Shown piece after piece: positions 12,901 through 26,100 of a stretch of 64,000 nucleotides of DNA. The stretch is from Lepus europaeus (taxonomy: Eukaryota > Chordata > Mammalia > Lagomorpha > Leporidae). Location: the NCBI RefSeq assembly GCF_033115175.1, contig NC_084837.1:64751266-64815265 (forward strand). Reading direction: 5' to 3'. The position numbers were made by a program, and so were the translations under genes. The number at the start of each line of letters is the position of its first letter. The first letter of the stretch is position 1. The notes beneath the pieces are model-generated. The model worked only from the letters and a program-made list of their open reading frames with translations. It made no database searches and had not been told where the DNA came from.

Positions 12901-15900
12901 CCTGTGTCCTGCCACAGTGTCCAGAGGGGCCTGTGTGCATTGGCTGGAAGCAATATGTGCTTGGCAGTGTGATCGATGGCTCTTGCAGCCAGAAATCCCA
13001 GGGCCTGACGTCATCAAACGTGGCTCAGTGCTCCAGCGTGGACAATGGTTCGGAAGACCAGGACTCATCATCCCACTCCCACCTCTGCCCCTGTGCCAAA
13101 ACCCTGGCTCTGTTGGGCTCACAGAACAGCACTGAGAATGCCCAAGGTTCAGATGAGGCCTGCAAAGCATGGAGTTCCTCATTTGATGTGGGGGAGCCGC
13201 ATGTCCCGACTGGTCCTGCAGCAGCGCCCGCTACTTTGGATCCTGACGAGAGACCTCAGTTCAAGGACCTCCCTGACAAAGCAGGCTGCCTGAGGCACGA
13301 GCGCCCCTTGGCCGAGGGAAGTGCTGTAGGGCCAGTGGATGAGACGCTCCTGCTGTGTACGCCAGAGGCAGGCTGCCCTGGGGGACAGGCCGGGGTAAAC
13401 ACCTTTGAGCAGAGCACACAGACTGTGGGCTGCAGGTGCCCCTGGAGCCGTGCGGACCTCACCTCTGCTCAGCCTGGAGCCAGTGCGGTGTCGGCCTCTG
13501 ATCTCTCTGCCTGGACCAGGATGCACAACCTCTCTCTGCACCTCTCACAGCTGCTCCACAGTACCTCAGAGCTGCTCAGGAGCCTCTCCCAGCCAAGTGT
13601 GACCAACAGGCAACACGATGCCAAGAAGGACCCCCTGGAAAAGCCCTCACAGGCACCAATGATGGATGGCTCTACTCAGACCACTCTAGATAAGGGCAGC
13701 CAGACTGACCTGGCCTTACCCGCTCTGTGCCTGCAGGTCCAAGAGGCCAAACTTAAGGAAACCAATATGATCCTTGATGTCCTGGGCTCAGAGGTCTCAA
13801 CCGTGTTTCCAGAAAGAAGAGATGTCTCAGGACCACTTCAGGAGGAGGGGACGGGAGAAACGTCAGGGCCCCCAGATCTTCAGGAAGAAAGTACCCATGA
13901 AAGGCCCCAGAGCCCTCCGGGGCCCTCATCCCACTTGAGGTTTCAGAAAGCACCCCTGGGGCAGGACCTGCCTTCTGCGAGCTCCTCGGGGCCTCTGGAT
14001 GCTTCCCTGCCGCCCAGCGCCCAGCCAAAGGGATCTTGTGTGGTTGTCCGCAGCCCCAGCCTGGTCATCTCTCAGTTGCCAGGGCTCTTCCCCAGTACTT
14101 CAGAGTCCACCGGGGAGCCCGGGGTGCAGACGCTGAGCCCTGTGAATGCCTTGTTGGTCGATAGAGCTTCTTCCCCTATCCTCACCCTTAGCGCCAGCAC
14201 CCAAGAGTTGGGTCTCCGTCTAGGCTCATTGGCTGCTACAGCCCCCCCAGCTCCTCTTCTTGAAAGCCACCAGAGGCTTGGCTCCAGCCCAGACCTTCCT
14301 GTTGGTGCCCCAAGGCCTCCAATAGATAATTATTTCCAACCTGCTGATGAATCGGGTGGTTTGCAGAGAGTTGAGGCTCCGGGGGAAGGTACAAGTTCCC
14401 TAGAAAGGAGTGAGGGGAGGTTATTCCTTGAGTCGAACTCCTTGTGCAGCTCACAGCAGAGCTCAAAACTGCAAGTTGGTTTCTTAGAGCAGCCCCCTCA
14501 ACAGCTTCAGCCCCCGACCGCCATCAGGATCCCAAGCAGGCTGCCGGCACCACCGCCGAGGCACGAGAGCCAGAGGTGGGCTGTCCACTTTGTTCCTGAG
14601 GCGGTGGCTTCTCCAGAGCATGGCCCGCTGAGCGATACGGGGCCAAATCAGTGGCAGAGCAGGCCAGGAAGTGGGGGTGAGGCTCCAACACCTTTAGTAG
14701 AACTACACCCCACTCCGGCTGCCATCTCTTCATGCGGAGGCCTCCAGCACCTCAGCTCCTGCCCTGTCTCTGTGTTGAGGGGTCCTGTGGGGCTCCAAGG
14801 TCCCGCCTTGGGCCCACTTCCGGTCTGCCAACCTGAGGAGCTGTTGCACCCCAGTTCTCAGATGTGTGTGGCTCTTGAGCCCCAGCATCACAACCTGGGG
14901 GACCTGCCAGTGCATAACAAATTTAGTAACTGGTGTGGGGTTCAAGACGGCTCTCCTGGGGGGCTGGGGGCGGCTGAGGACCTGGGGGCCAGTTGTGATC
15001 TCAGCTCTGGAGAACAGGGGCAGGGGCCCCCACAGCCTCCTGACGATCGGAGCCAGACTCCTGAGTGGTCCCAGAGGGAGCAGATCCCCCTGCAGGTTGG
15101 AACCCAGAGCGTCTCACTCAGCGTGGAACTCACGGAAGCAAAGCTGCACCATGGCTTCGGAGAGGCGGATGCTCTGCTGCAGGTGCTGCAGAGTGGGAGC
15201 GGGGAGGCGCTTGCTCCTGATGGCCCCGTCACGTCCACCTGGGAGAAGCTCCACGCTCGGTGAGGGGCCCCAGCCTGGAGTCGGGAGGGCAGGGATCCGG
15301 CTGGGAGGAAAGAGCCTGAGAAAGCCACTACCTTCCTCTCTGCCCTCGTGCGTTTGGGATCCTCCGGGGGTCAGAGACCACGGTGAAGGGCATTCAGGGC
15401 CAGGTCCGGTGAATGAATCCCATCTTCTCTCAGGCAAAAAGAAACCATCGACACCCTGAGGAGAGAGCGCGCTAACCGACTGCAGAGTTTCCGCCGGGCA
15501 TGGAGCCTCAGCCCCCAGAAACAGCTGAGCCTCCTGCCCAGCAGGGGTCTCCCCCCACAGGACCTGGACTTGCCCAGCAGGCGCCGAGAATACCTGCAGC
15601 GACTGAGGAAGGACGTGGTGGAGACCACCAGGTACGGCGCGACCAGAGCCCTGCAAGAAGGCAGGGTTTGCGAGAGGATGGTGGGCGGCAGAGCCTGCCG
15701 TCCTCGTATCCTGGAGGGTTCTTGGTGACTGGGCAAGTGGGGGTGCAGGTGGGAGATGGGGGCACATGAGAAGCTGAAGTGGGGAGAGGGCCAGGGGGAA
15801 GTCATAGGACAGGTGAGGGTTCTGACACGCTGTGCGGGTCTACAGGTCTGGGGCCCGGAATGGCTTGTCCTCAGTTCGGCACATCTCCTGGGGATGTAGT

Positions 15901-17137
15901 ACCAAACGTCAAGACCATGTGGGCACAGAGAGGATGGGTCCTCCTGGAAGATGGTGTGGTGCTAGCCTGGAGAGGGCGACTAGGGCTCTCACCTCCCCAC
16001 TGTGTTAGACAGCAGGTTTTCACCCTGTGGTCTTCCCCAGGAGCCCAGAGTCAGCATCCCGGGCTGCTCACCTGCCCTCGGACATAGAGCTGATGCTGCA
16101 AGAGTACCAGCGGGCCCGCGAGGAGGCCAAGGTGGAGATTGCCCGGGCCCGGGCCCGACTGCGGGAGCGCACTGAACAGGAGAAGTTGCGAATCCGCCAG
16201 CAGATTGTTTCCCAGCTTCTGAGGGTGCGGAATAGGGTGGTGGAGGCTTGGGCATGTGTGGGAGCCTGGGCAGAACTCAGGCTGGCGCAGCCTTCACTGT
16301 GACCGCCCCTGAGTCTTGGGATACAACACGGGAGGGAGATGTGGGACCTCTGGTGCCAGCTCAAAACTGGGTTTTCTTTCTGCATCCTCATCAGACCAAC
16401 TGCTGTCCCCAGGCCGGAGTGTGGCCGGACGAGGCTGTGGCGTATAATCGGGTGTGGGGAAGCATGGGGAAGGGAAGCCCAGGCAGGGAAATGGGACTGG
16501 GACTGGGTGAGTAGTGAGGGCGCATCTGAGGCTACTGATGATGTCTTTGCCAGGAAGAGGTAAAACTACACACACAGGCCAATTCCAGCTCCTTGTGCTC
16601 CAGCTCCAATGGAAGCGTCTCCTCTGGCATGACCTCTGGCTACAACAGCAGCCCAGCTCTGGCAGGCCAGCTGCAGTCCCCGGAGAGTGTGGTGAGTAGG
16701 CAGAGGCTGGGAGTGAGCCAGGGCCAGGACAACTGAGAGGGACTTGGACAGGTTAGCTGCCCCCGGAGGCCACCGCCGACATGAGTTCTGCTCATGTGCT
16801 ACGGCCTCGAGCCTTCTCTCCTTGGAACTATTCCCCCACCCCCATCCCCGCTTACTCATTCCTTCAACGTGTGTTTGGCAGGGACAATTTTAGAATAGAG
16901 CAATGATTTAAACAGCTTGTTGCATCATCATTTATTGTTACAGAAAGTTACTTGAAGGAGCCCTAACCCAGCATAAGACGGGGTCTCAGGGAGTGTGGGG
17001 AAGGTCAGGCAAGGCAGTACGCATGTTCTGCAGAGAGCGAGTTCAAACGAAACTGGAAGGATGAGAGGCAGTTAACAAAGGCACAGCTTTAAAAAGCCCA
17101 CGAGAGTTTCTCAGGCATGGCAAGCCAAGACACTGTG

Positions 17138-17183
<46 letters not shown>

Positions 17184-20100
17184 AAATGAAAGATCTCTGT
17201 GAGTGAGATCCCAACGGAAAGAATGGGCCATCAAAGGAGGAGGTACCTTTCTCTGAAGGGAGGAGAGAACTTCCACTTTGACTATGGCCTCGTCTAAATA
17301 AGATCAGAGTTGGCGAACTCAAGAGGCTTCCATAGCCTTGGCAACTCATGACAAGAGCCTAGGGTGATTACTGACGCCATAAACAAGAGTGTCAAATTGT
17401 TAAGTCAACAACAGGAGTCACTGTGCACCTAATCCCCATGAAGGATTTCTGTCCTTAATGTGTTGTACTATGAGAATTAATGGTAAAACTAGTACTCAAA
17501 CAGTACTTTATACTTTGTGTATCTGTGTGGGTGCAAACTGTTGAAATCTTAGTATATACCAAGTTGATCTTCTGTATATAAAGATAATTGAAAAGGAATC
17601 TTGATGAAGAATGGGATGGAAGAGGGAGTGGGAGATGGGATGGTTGCAGGTGGGAGGGAGGTTGTGGGGGGGAAAACTGCTATAATCCAAAAGTTATGAA
17701 ATTTATATTTATTATATAAAAATTAAAAAAAAATACTAAGAATGTAAGGCAAAAAAAAAAAAAAGGCACAGCTTAGTGATGCAGGTGTTGGGAGAGACAT
17801 GTGGGCCAGCAAGTGAAGCCTGGAGTAAGGGGAGTTTCAGGAACTGAAAGAAGGCCAGTGTGACTGGGTTGTCAAGAGTGAGGTGGGGCTGGCGCCGCGG
17901 CTCACTAGGCTAATCCTCCGCCTGCAGCGCCGGCACCCCGGTTTCTAGTCCTGGTTGGGGCGCCAGATTCTGTCCCGGTTGCCCCTCTTCCAGTCCAGCT
18001 CTCTGCTGTGGCCCAGGAGTGCAGTGGAGGATGGTCCAGGTGCTGGGGCCCTGCACCCGCATGGGAGACCTGGAGGAAGCACCTGGCTCCTGGCTTCGGA
18101 TCAGCGCGGTGCGCCAGCCGCGGTGGCCATTTGGAGGGTGAACCAACGGAAAGAAGACCTTTCTCTCTGTGTCTCTCTCTCACTGTCTAACTCTGCCTGT
18201 CAAAAAAAAAAAAAAAGAAAGAAAGAAAAAGAAAAAGAGTGAGTTGGGAAAATGACATGCCAAAGGACAAGCAGAGGTGGAATTGTGCAGACTGGATTAA
18301 AATATCTGGCCCCTTTTTTTCTTTTTAAATAAATTGGCATCCTGATTGGCACATCAGTTCTTTAATGTTTATTTTCATCTACTTGAAATGCAGAAAGCAA
18401 ACAGGAGCGTGCGTGCTTTCGTCTACTAAGTTGCTCCCCCAGATGCCATGTCTGCAACAGGTGGGGCTGGGCCAGGTCAAAACCAGGAGCCCAGAACTCT
18501 CTCCGGGTCTCCCATTTGGGTGACAGGGGCCCAGGTATGCAGGAAGTGAGGTCGCCAGAACTGGAACTGGTACTCTGAGATGCAGGTATCCCAGCAGCAG
18601 CTTAACTTGCCATGCCACAACACCTGGCCCAGTTTGGTGCCTTTCTAATCCACCTGATCATGTTAATTTCCAAAGGTGGTTGAAAGTGGTAGAGGAGGGG
18701 GGAAAAAGCCATTGTAATCCATAAACTGTACTTTGGAAATTTATATTTATTAAATAAAAGTTAAAAAAAAAAAAGCAGAGGAGCAGTGCTGTGCCATAGC
18801 AGATAAAGCCGCCACCTGTGGTGCCAGTATCCCATATGGGTGCTGGTTCCAGTCCTGGCTTCTCGGCTTCCAATGGAGCTCTCTGCTATGGCCTGGGATA
18901 GCAGTAGAAGTCCTTGGACCTCTGCACCCATGTAGGAGACCTGGAGGAACTTCCTGGCTCCTGGCTTTGGATCAGCACAGCTCTGGCTGTTGCAGCCAGT
19001 TGGGGAGTGAACCAGTGGATGGAAGAGCTCTCTCTCTCTCTCTGCTTCTCCTTCTCTTTCTGTGTAAGTCTGACTTTCAAATAAATAAATCTTGGCCAGC
19101 GCCGTGGCTCACTTGGCTAATCCTCCGGCACCCCAGGTTCTAGTCCTGGTTGGGGCGCCGGATTCTGTCCAGGTTGCTGCTCTTCCAGTCCAGCTCTCTG
19201 CTGTGGCAGTGGAGGATGGCCCAAGTCCTTGGGCCCTGCACCCGCATTGGAGACCAGGAGGAAACACCTGGCTCCTGGCTTTGGATCGGTGCAGTGCTGG
19301 CCATAGCAGCCATTTGGGGAGTGAACCAATAGAAGGAAGACCTTTCTCTCTGTCTCTCTCTCTCTCACTGTCTAATTCTGCCTGTCAAATAAATAAACAA
19401 ATAAATAAATCTTTTAAAAAAGTAAGTGGTAGAAACTTTTAAATAGAGTAGAATGATCAAATTGCAAGAGGAGACAAGAGCAGCTATGGGGAAACCTGCT
19501 AGGTGACCATGGCAAAGTTGAGCAAGAGATGATGATTGCTTGGTTAGGACATTGCCAGTGAAGATGAACAGATGTAGGCATAAAGAAGAATGAATCTGGG
19601 GCCGGCGCCGTGGCTCACTTGGTTAATCCTCTGCCTGCAGTGCTGGCATCCCATATGGACGCTGAATTCTAGTCCCAGTTGCTCCTCTTCCAGTCTGGCT
19701 CTCTGCTGTGGCCCGGGAGGGCAGTGGAGGATGGTCCAAGTGCTTGGGCCCTGTACCCTCATGGGAGACCTGGAGGAAGCACCTGGCTCCTTGCTTCAGA
19801 TCAGAGCAGCGCTGACCGTAGCAGCCATTTGGGGGGGGGTGAACCAACAGAAGGAAGACCTTTCTCTCTGTGTCTCTCTCTTACTAACTCTATCTGTCAA
19901 AAAAAAAAAAAAAAAAAAAGAATCTCTAAGACTTGGTGACAGGCTGGACATCATTAGAAGAAGGGAGAGGGGAAAGCACACACTTTGGAGCAAAAAAAAA
20001 AAAAATGGTAACGTTAATAATATTAAGAAACACTGGTGAAGAACCAGGTCTTGTGTGGGAGATCAGAAGTTTGACTTCTGCCTACTGGGTTGAAGGTACC

Positions 20101-23100
20101 TATGAGAAAGCCAGGCGTAGTGATCGGAATCAGGTTGGCAAATGGAAACAGATCCAGAGCGTAGAAGTGTGAGATCCGACTGGGGACAAGCATTTGAAAC
20201 TTATTTTTTCCATAAGACTTTACATAGTAAAACACACATACACGCACACACTAGCATATGTCCTACAGCATCAGGTACACCTGTGAGTCTCCCGTTTGCC
20301 TTCCCCATAAATGATCATCCACCTCAGTTTTGGGTTCATTTCTGGACCTACCCTGTGCATCTCTAAGAATGTAAGGCACACAAATGGAAGCATCCCGGGT
20401 CTACTTTGTCACTTTGTTTCTTTTAAAAATATTTCAGAAGATTTATTTAGATCATTGAAAGGCAGAGCATCAGAGAGAGGGAAAGACAGAGACAGGTCTT
20501 CCATCCATTTATTCGTCCCTCAAAAGTCTCATGGCTGGAGGAGGCCAAAGCCAGAAGCTCCATCAAGGTCTCCTATATGGTGGCACACACACAAGTGCTG
20601 GGGCCATCATCTGCTGTCTTCCCAGGCACATTAGCAGGGAGCTGGATAGGAAGCTGAATAGCTGAGACTCCAACCAGCACTCTAGTATGGGGTGCTGGTG
20701 TTGCAAGCAGTGGCATAACTCACTGTAGCACAGTGCTAGTCTCCGTCCCTTAAAAATATCTTCTGGTTATCATTGCATATCAGTAAGTCTATTGCTGACT
20801 CATTCTTTTTAATAGCTGAATACTATATTTTTCACTTTTCTTGCATGTTTAAAGTATGATGTTTTATATATTAAAGTTATTATATAGTCAAAAAGACAAA
20901 AATATGTCCATATATAAAGGGGTGTAGAGAAATACTCATCTTTGCCCCCCCCATCTACCTACTCATTTTCCCCACCTAAGGAAAGCAATGTTGGGATTTT
21001 TTGTTTTGTTTTTAAAAACTTTTAATTTTTTTAAAGATTTATTTATTTATTTGAAAGTCAGAGTTACACAGAGGAGAGGCAGAGAGAGAGGTCTTTCATC
21101 TGATGGTTCACTCCCCAGATGGCCGCAATGGCTGGAGTTGTGCTGACCCAAAGCCAGGAGCCAGGAGCTTCTTCTGGGTCTCTGATGTGAGTGCAGGGGC
21201 CCAAGGACCTGGGCCATCTTCTACTGCTTTCCCAGGCCACAGCAGAGAGCTGGATGTGAAGTGGAACAGCCAGGACTTGAACCGGTGACCACATGGGATG
21301 CTGGCACTTCAGGCCAGGGTGTTAACCTGTTGCGCCATAGGTCTCCATCTAGGTCTCCCATGTGGGTGGCAGGGGCCAGCAGGTACTTGGGTCCAGCCGG
21401 GAGCTGGATCGGAAGTGGAGCAGCCAGAACTTGAACTGGTGCTCATATGGGATGGCAGCATTACAGGCGGAGGCTTAACCCACTGCACCATAATGCCAGC
21501 CTTTGTGTTTTTAATTTTTTTTAAAAAATTATTTATTTTGAGAGGCAAAGAGCTCCCATCTGCTGGCTCACTTCCCACATGTCCTAAATGGCTGGGGCTA
21601 GGCCAGGCTGAAAGTAGGAACAAGGAATTCAATCCCCATCCTTCACGTGGGTGGCAGGAACCCAACCACTTGAGCCCACCACCTGCTGCCCCCCGAGTCT
21701 GCATTGGCAGGAAGCTGGAGTCAGAGCTGTGCTTCAGATCTGGTACCCCAGTGTGGGACATGGGCATCCCGGCTGGCATCGTAACTGCTAGGACAAACAC
21801 GCACCTCACGGTGTTTTGGAATATATCCTCCTTGCGGTTTTTCACATGCAAAGTACAGCATATTATGGTACTATTGTAAGCCTGACATATTTTCCACATT
21901 TTTCCCCCAGGAACCTTTTATTTAAGGGATACAAACTTCATGCTCTCATAAATACTACTTTAGAAATATAGTGATTCTTCCCAGCATACCCACCCTCCCA
22001 CCCACACTCCCAACCCTTTTCCCCCTCCCTCTCCTATTCTCATTCTTATTTTTTACTAAGATCGCTTTTCAGTTAACATCATACACATGTGATTAACTCT
22101 ATACTAAGTAAAGAGTTCATTAAATTGTATGAAAAAGAAAACTGTTCCCCAACAGTCAAGATAAGGGCTGTTCAAGTCATTGCATCTCAGAGTGTTCATT
22201 TCACTTCTGTAGATTACCTTTTAGGTGCTGTGTTAGTTACCACAGATCAGGGACAACACATGGTATTTGTCCTTTTGGGACTGGCTTATTTCACTGAGTG
22301 TGACATTTCCCAGTTTCATCCATTTTGTTGCAAAATACAGAATTTCATTTTTTTAACTGCTGTGTAGTATTCCGTGGTGTACATATCCCATTATTTCTTT
22401 ATCCAGTCTTCAGTTGGCAGGCATTTGGGCTGATTCCATATCTTAGCTGTTGTGAATTGAGCAGCAACAAACATGGAGGTACAGATAACTCTTTCATAAG
22501 CTGCCTGCGTTTCCTTTGGGTAAACTCCCAGGAGTGTGATGGCAGGGTCATATGGTAGGTCTGTATTTAGATTTCTGAGGTATCTTCATCCTGTCTTCCA
22601 CAGTGGCTGCACCAGGTCACATTCCCACCAGCAGTGGATTAGGGTACCTTTTTCCCCACATCCTCGACAGCATTTGTTGTTTGTTGATTTCTGTGTAAAA
22701 GCCAGTCTAAATAGGGGATGAGGTGAGACCTCTTTGTGGTTTTGATTTGCATTTCCCTGACAGCTAGTGATCCTGAGCATTTTTTCATGTGTCTGTTGGC
22801 CATTTGGATTTCCTTTTTTGAAAAATACCTGTTGTATTGTTTTCCAGCACAACTTTAAGGAAGTTCTATCTCCTTCCATTTCTTTTATTTATTGAATTTT
22901 TTAGTTTTTCATTTTAATGTTTTTAAATTTAGATTCAGACATTTTATTCTGTGGGTTGTAATTTACTACTATACTATCATTATTTCATTATTCAGATTAC
23001 TCCAGTTTAATTATTTGAAGTTATTTCAGTTTAGGTCCTGTGCCTCATCCTTTTTTGATCACTTCTTTAATTTAATTCATTTACGTTTTGTTGTTATTAT

Positions 23101-26100
23101 TCATTGACTTTTAGTGGATTCACAGAGTTGTACATCCATCACAACAGTGAATTTTATTTATTTATTTTTATTTGAAAGGCAGAGCGCTGGGGTGAGGGAG
23201 GGAGCACACTCCTATCACTCCCCAAATGCCTGCTGGGCCAGGCTGAAGTCAGGAGTCAGGAACTCAATTTAGGTGTCCCATTTGAATGTCGGGGATCCAA
23301 CTACTTGATCTGTCACATGAGCTGCTGCTTCCCAGGGGGCATATTAACAGAAAGCTGACATCAGAGTGGAGTCAGGACTCAAACCCGGGCACTCCATCAG
23401 TGTGAGTGTCCCTTTAACTGCTAGACCAAACACCTGCCTCACAATAGTGAGTTTTAAGACATTTCCTTACGCCGAACTCCATGCTGTTAGCTACCACTCT
23501 CTAAACGAACTACCTCTTAGCCTAGGCAACCATTAATCAGTGTTCTCTATGGATTTTCCTTCTTTGAACACTCATATACATGGAACCATACAATATGCGA
23601 CCCCTTGTGACTGGCAGCTTTCCTTTAGCGTGTTTTCAAGAACTGTGATAAGTTTCCTAGGCATGGTGTGACCGATGACCACGCCCAGGTGGCTTAAACA
23701 GAATTGTATTCTCTCAGTTCCAGAGGCTGGAAGCCCACAATAATGGTGTCAGCAGGGTCACACTGCCTCCGAATGCCCCCACAGGAGACAAAATCTGTTC
23801 TGTGATGTCTGAGCTTCTGGTGGTTGCCAGCAATCCTTGGTATTCTTAGACCTGTAGCTACGTTACCACTGGCCCTGCCTCTGTCTGCACATGGCGTTCT
23901 CCCTGTGTATGTCCATGACTCTGTTTTTTTAAGATTTGTTTGAAAGGCAGAGTTAGGGAGGAAAGGAGAGAGAGACAGAGATAGACCCATCTTCAATCTG
24001 CTGACTCACTTCTCAAACGGCCAGGGCTGGGAGAGGCTGAAGCCAGGAGTTTCATGTGGGTTTCCCCCGTGGGTTCAGGGGCCCAAGCAGTTGGGCCATT
24101 CTCTATTGCTTTCCCAGGCACATTAGCAAGGAGCTGGATCCAAAGTGGAGCAGCTGGGACTTGAACTGGTGCCCATATGGTGTGCTGGCATTGCAGGCAG
24201 TGGCTTAACCTACTGCGACACACTCTGGCCCCTTGTGACCCTGCATCTTCACATGGCCTTCATAGAAGGATACCTGTTGTTGGATTTAGGACCTACTCTA
24301 ATCCAGTATGATCTCATCTTAATTTTATTACTTCTGCAAAAATGGTAGTTTCAAATAAGATCAGATTCACAGATACCAGGGCTTAGAACTTCATTGTGTC
24401 CTTCGGAGGTGGTAATTCAGCCCACAACAGGTGGTCATTCATGTTGTAGCATATATCAGAACTTCATTCCTTTTTTATGGCCACATAATATAATTTGGCT
24501 ACATTTTAATCATCTGTTCATCAGCTGATGGGCATTTGGGCAGTTTCTGCTTTTGCTTGTTATGAAGAACGCTACCATGGACGGTTCCATACAGGTTTGT
24601 GTATAGACACGCATTTTTGTTCCTCTTGGGTGTGCATCTAGAGTTGGAACTGCTAGACTTTTGCAAGGTAGCTGCACTCTTTTTCCATCCCCACCAGTAG
24701 ATGTCTTTATCTTCTCACTAATGCTTGATATTATAGTTGCCTCTCCATATCCACAGATTTTTTTTAAGAAACCTTTTATTTCATGAGTACAACTTTCATA
24801 AGTACAACTTTAGGAATATAGAGATTCTTCCCACCATTCCCACCCTCCCACCCACCCTCCCACCCCACTTTCTCCTTGCTCTCCATTCCCAGTCGCCATT
24901 AAATTTGTTTTCAATTGACTTTATACACAGAAGACCAACCCTACACTAAGTAAAGATTTCAACAATTTGCACACACACACAAAATACAAAAACTGAGAAC
25001 AAGTTTTACAGTTAATTCTCATAACTCATTGAGGACAGAGGTCCTGCATGGGAAGTAAGTGCACAGTGACTCCTGTTGTTAATTTAACAATTTACACTCT
25101 TATGCATGATGTCAGTGATCACCCGAGGCTCTTGCCATGAGCTGCTTAGGCTATGAAAGCCTTTTGAATCCACGAACTCCATTAGTATTTAGACAAGGCC
25201 ACAAGCTAAATAGAAGTTATCTCCTTCCTTTAGAGAAAAGAATATCCTTTGATGGCTACTTCTTTCCACTGGGGTCTCACTCACTGAGATCCTTCATGTA
25301 GGATTTTTTTTTCCCACAGTGTTTTAGCTTTTCATGCCTGAAATGCCCTCATGGGCTTTTCAGCCAGACCAGAATGCCTTAAGGGCTGATTCTGAAGTCA
25401 GAGTGCTGTTTATAGCAATTGTCATTCTGAGTCTGCTGTGTGGGCTGCTTCCCATGGAGGAACATTATCTCCTTTTTAATTCTATTTATTGTTATTACCA
25501 GACACTTGGACTTATTTATGTGATATCTTTAACACTTAATCCTATCTATATGATCAATTTAACAGTTAATATGATCACTTTAACACTTAAGATGACATTA
25601 TTGGCTTTGGATCAGCGTGATGCGCTGGCCGCAGCGGCCATTAGAGGGTGAACCAACGGCAAAAAGAAGACCTTTCTCTCTGTCTCTCTCTCTCACTATC
25701 CATTCTGCCTGTCAAAAAAAAAAAAAAAAAAAAAGATGACATTATTACCACCTAGCTTACTGGGATTTGGAGTCCCATGGCAAGTTTTTAGCTGTACCTT
25801 TAGAAATATGTCTGTAGGAATGTATGCCTTCCAACTCTTATTTTTTATTGAGATCTAGCTCTTATTCCCATTCTTACTTTTTACTGAGATCTATTTTCAC
25901 TTGACTTTATACACATGATTAATTCTATATTAAGTAAAGAGTTCAACCAATGATATTAAGAAGGAAGAGAAAAACAAAAAACTTTTCCTCGACAGTCAAG
26001 ATGAGGGCTGTTCAAGTCATTGCTTCTCAAAGTGTCAGTTTTACTTCAATAGGCTTCTGTTTGGGTGTTGTGTTATCACAGATCAGGGAGAACATATGGT

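Larger units (their letters stand above)
23090..24740 (-). mobile_element. Old L1 (reverse) split by later insertions
   Basis: Three pieces of one reverse-oriented old L1 (L1M-like): about 23090-23149, 23446-23640 and 24430-24740. Key text includes 'gagttgtacatccatcacaac', CCTTGTGACTGGCAGCTTTC and CATTCATGTTGTAGCATATA. A CSINE splits the first two pieces. An MLT1-type LTR, itself carrying a CSINE, splits the last two. Confidence 0.7.

Noticed and set aside
5268-15263. A 3331-residue open frame with its own ATG taken as a stand-alone gene
   Set aside because: The frame is open upstream to an AG acceptor at 5238-5239, the phase matches the exon ending at 3901, and the end overlaps a GT donor. 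It is an internal STARD9 exon.
17886-19424. tRNA-like heads of CSINEs taken as tRNA genes
   Set aside because: Box A/B-like text is present because CSINEs derive from tRNA, but the copies lack a complete cloverleaf and carry SINE bodies and A-rich tails.
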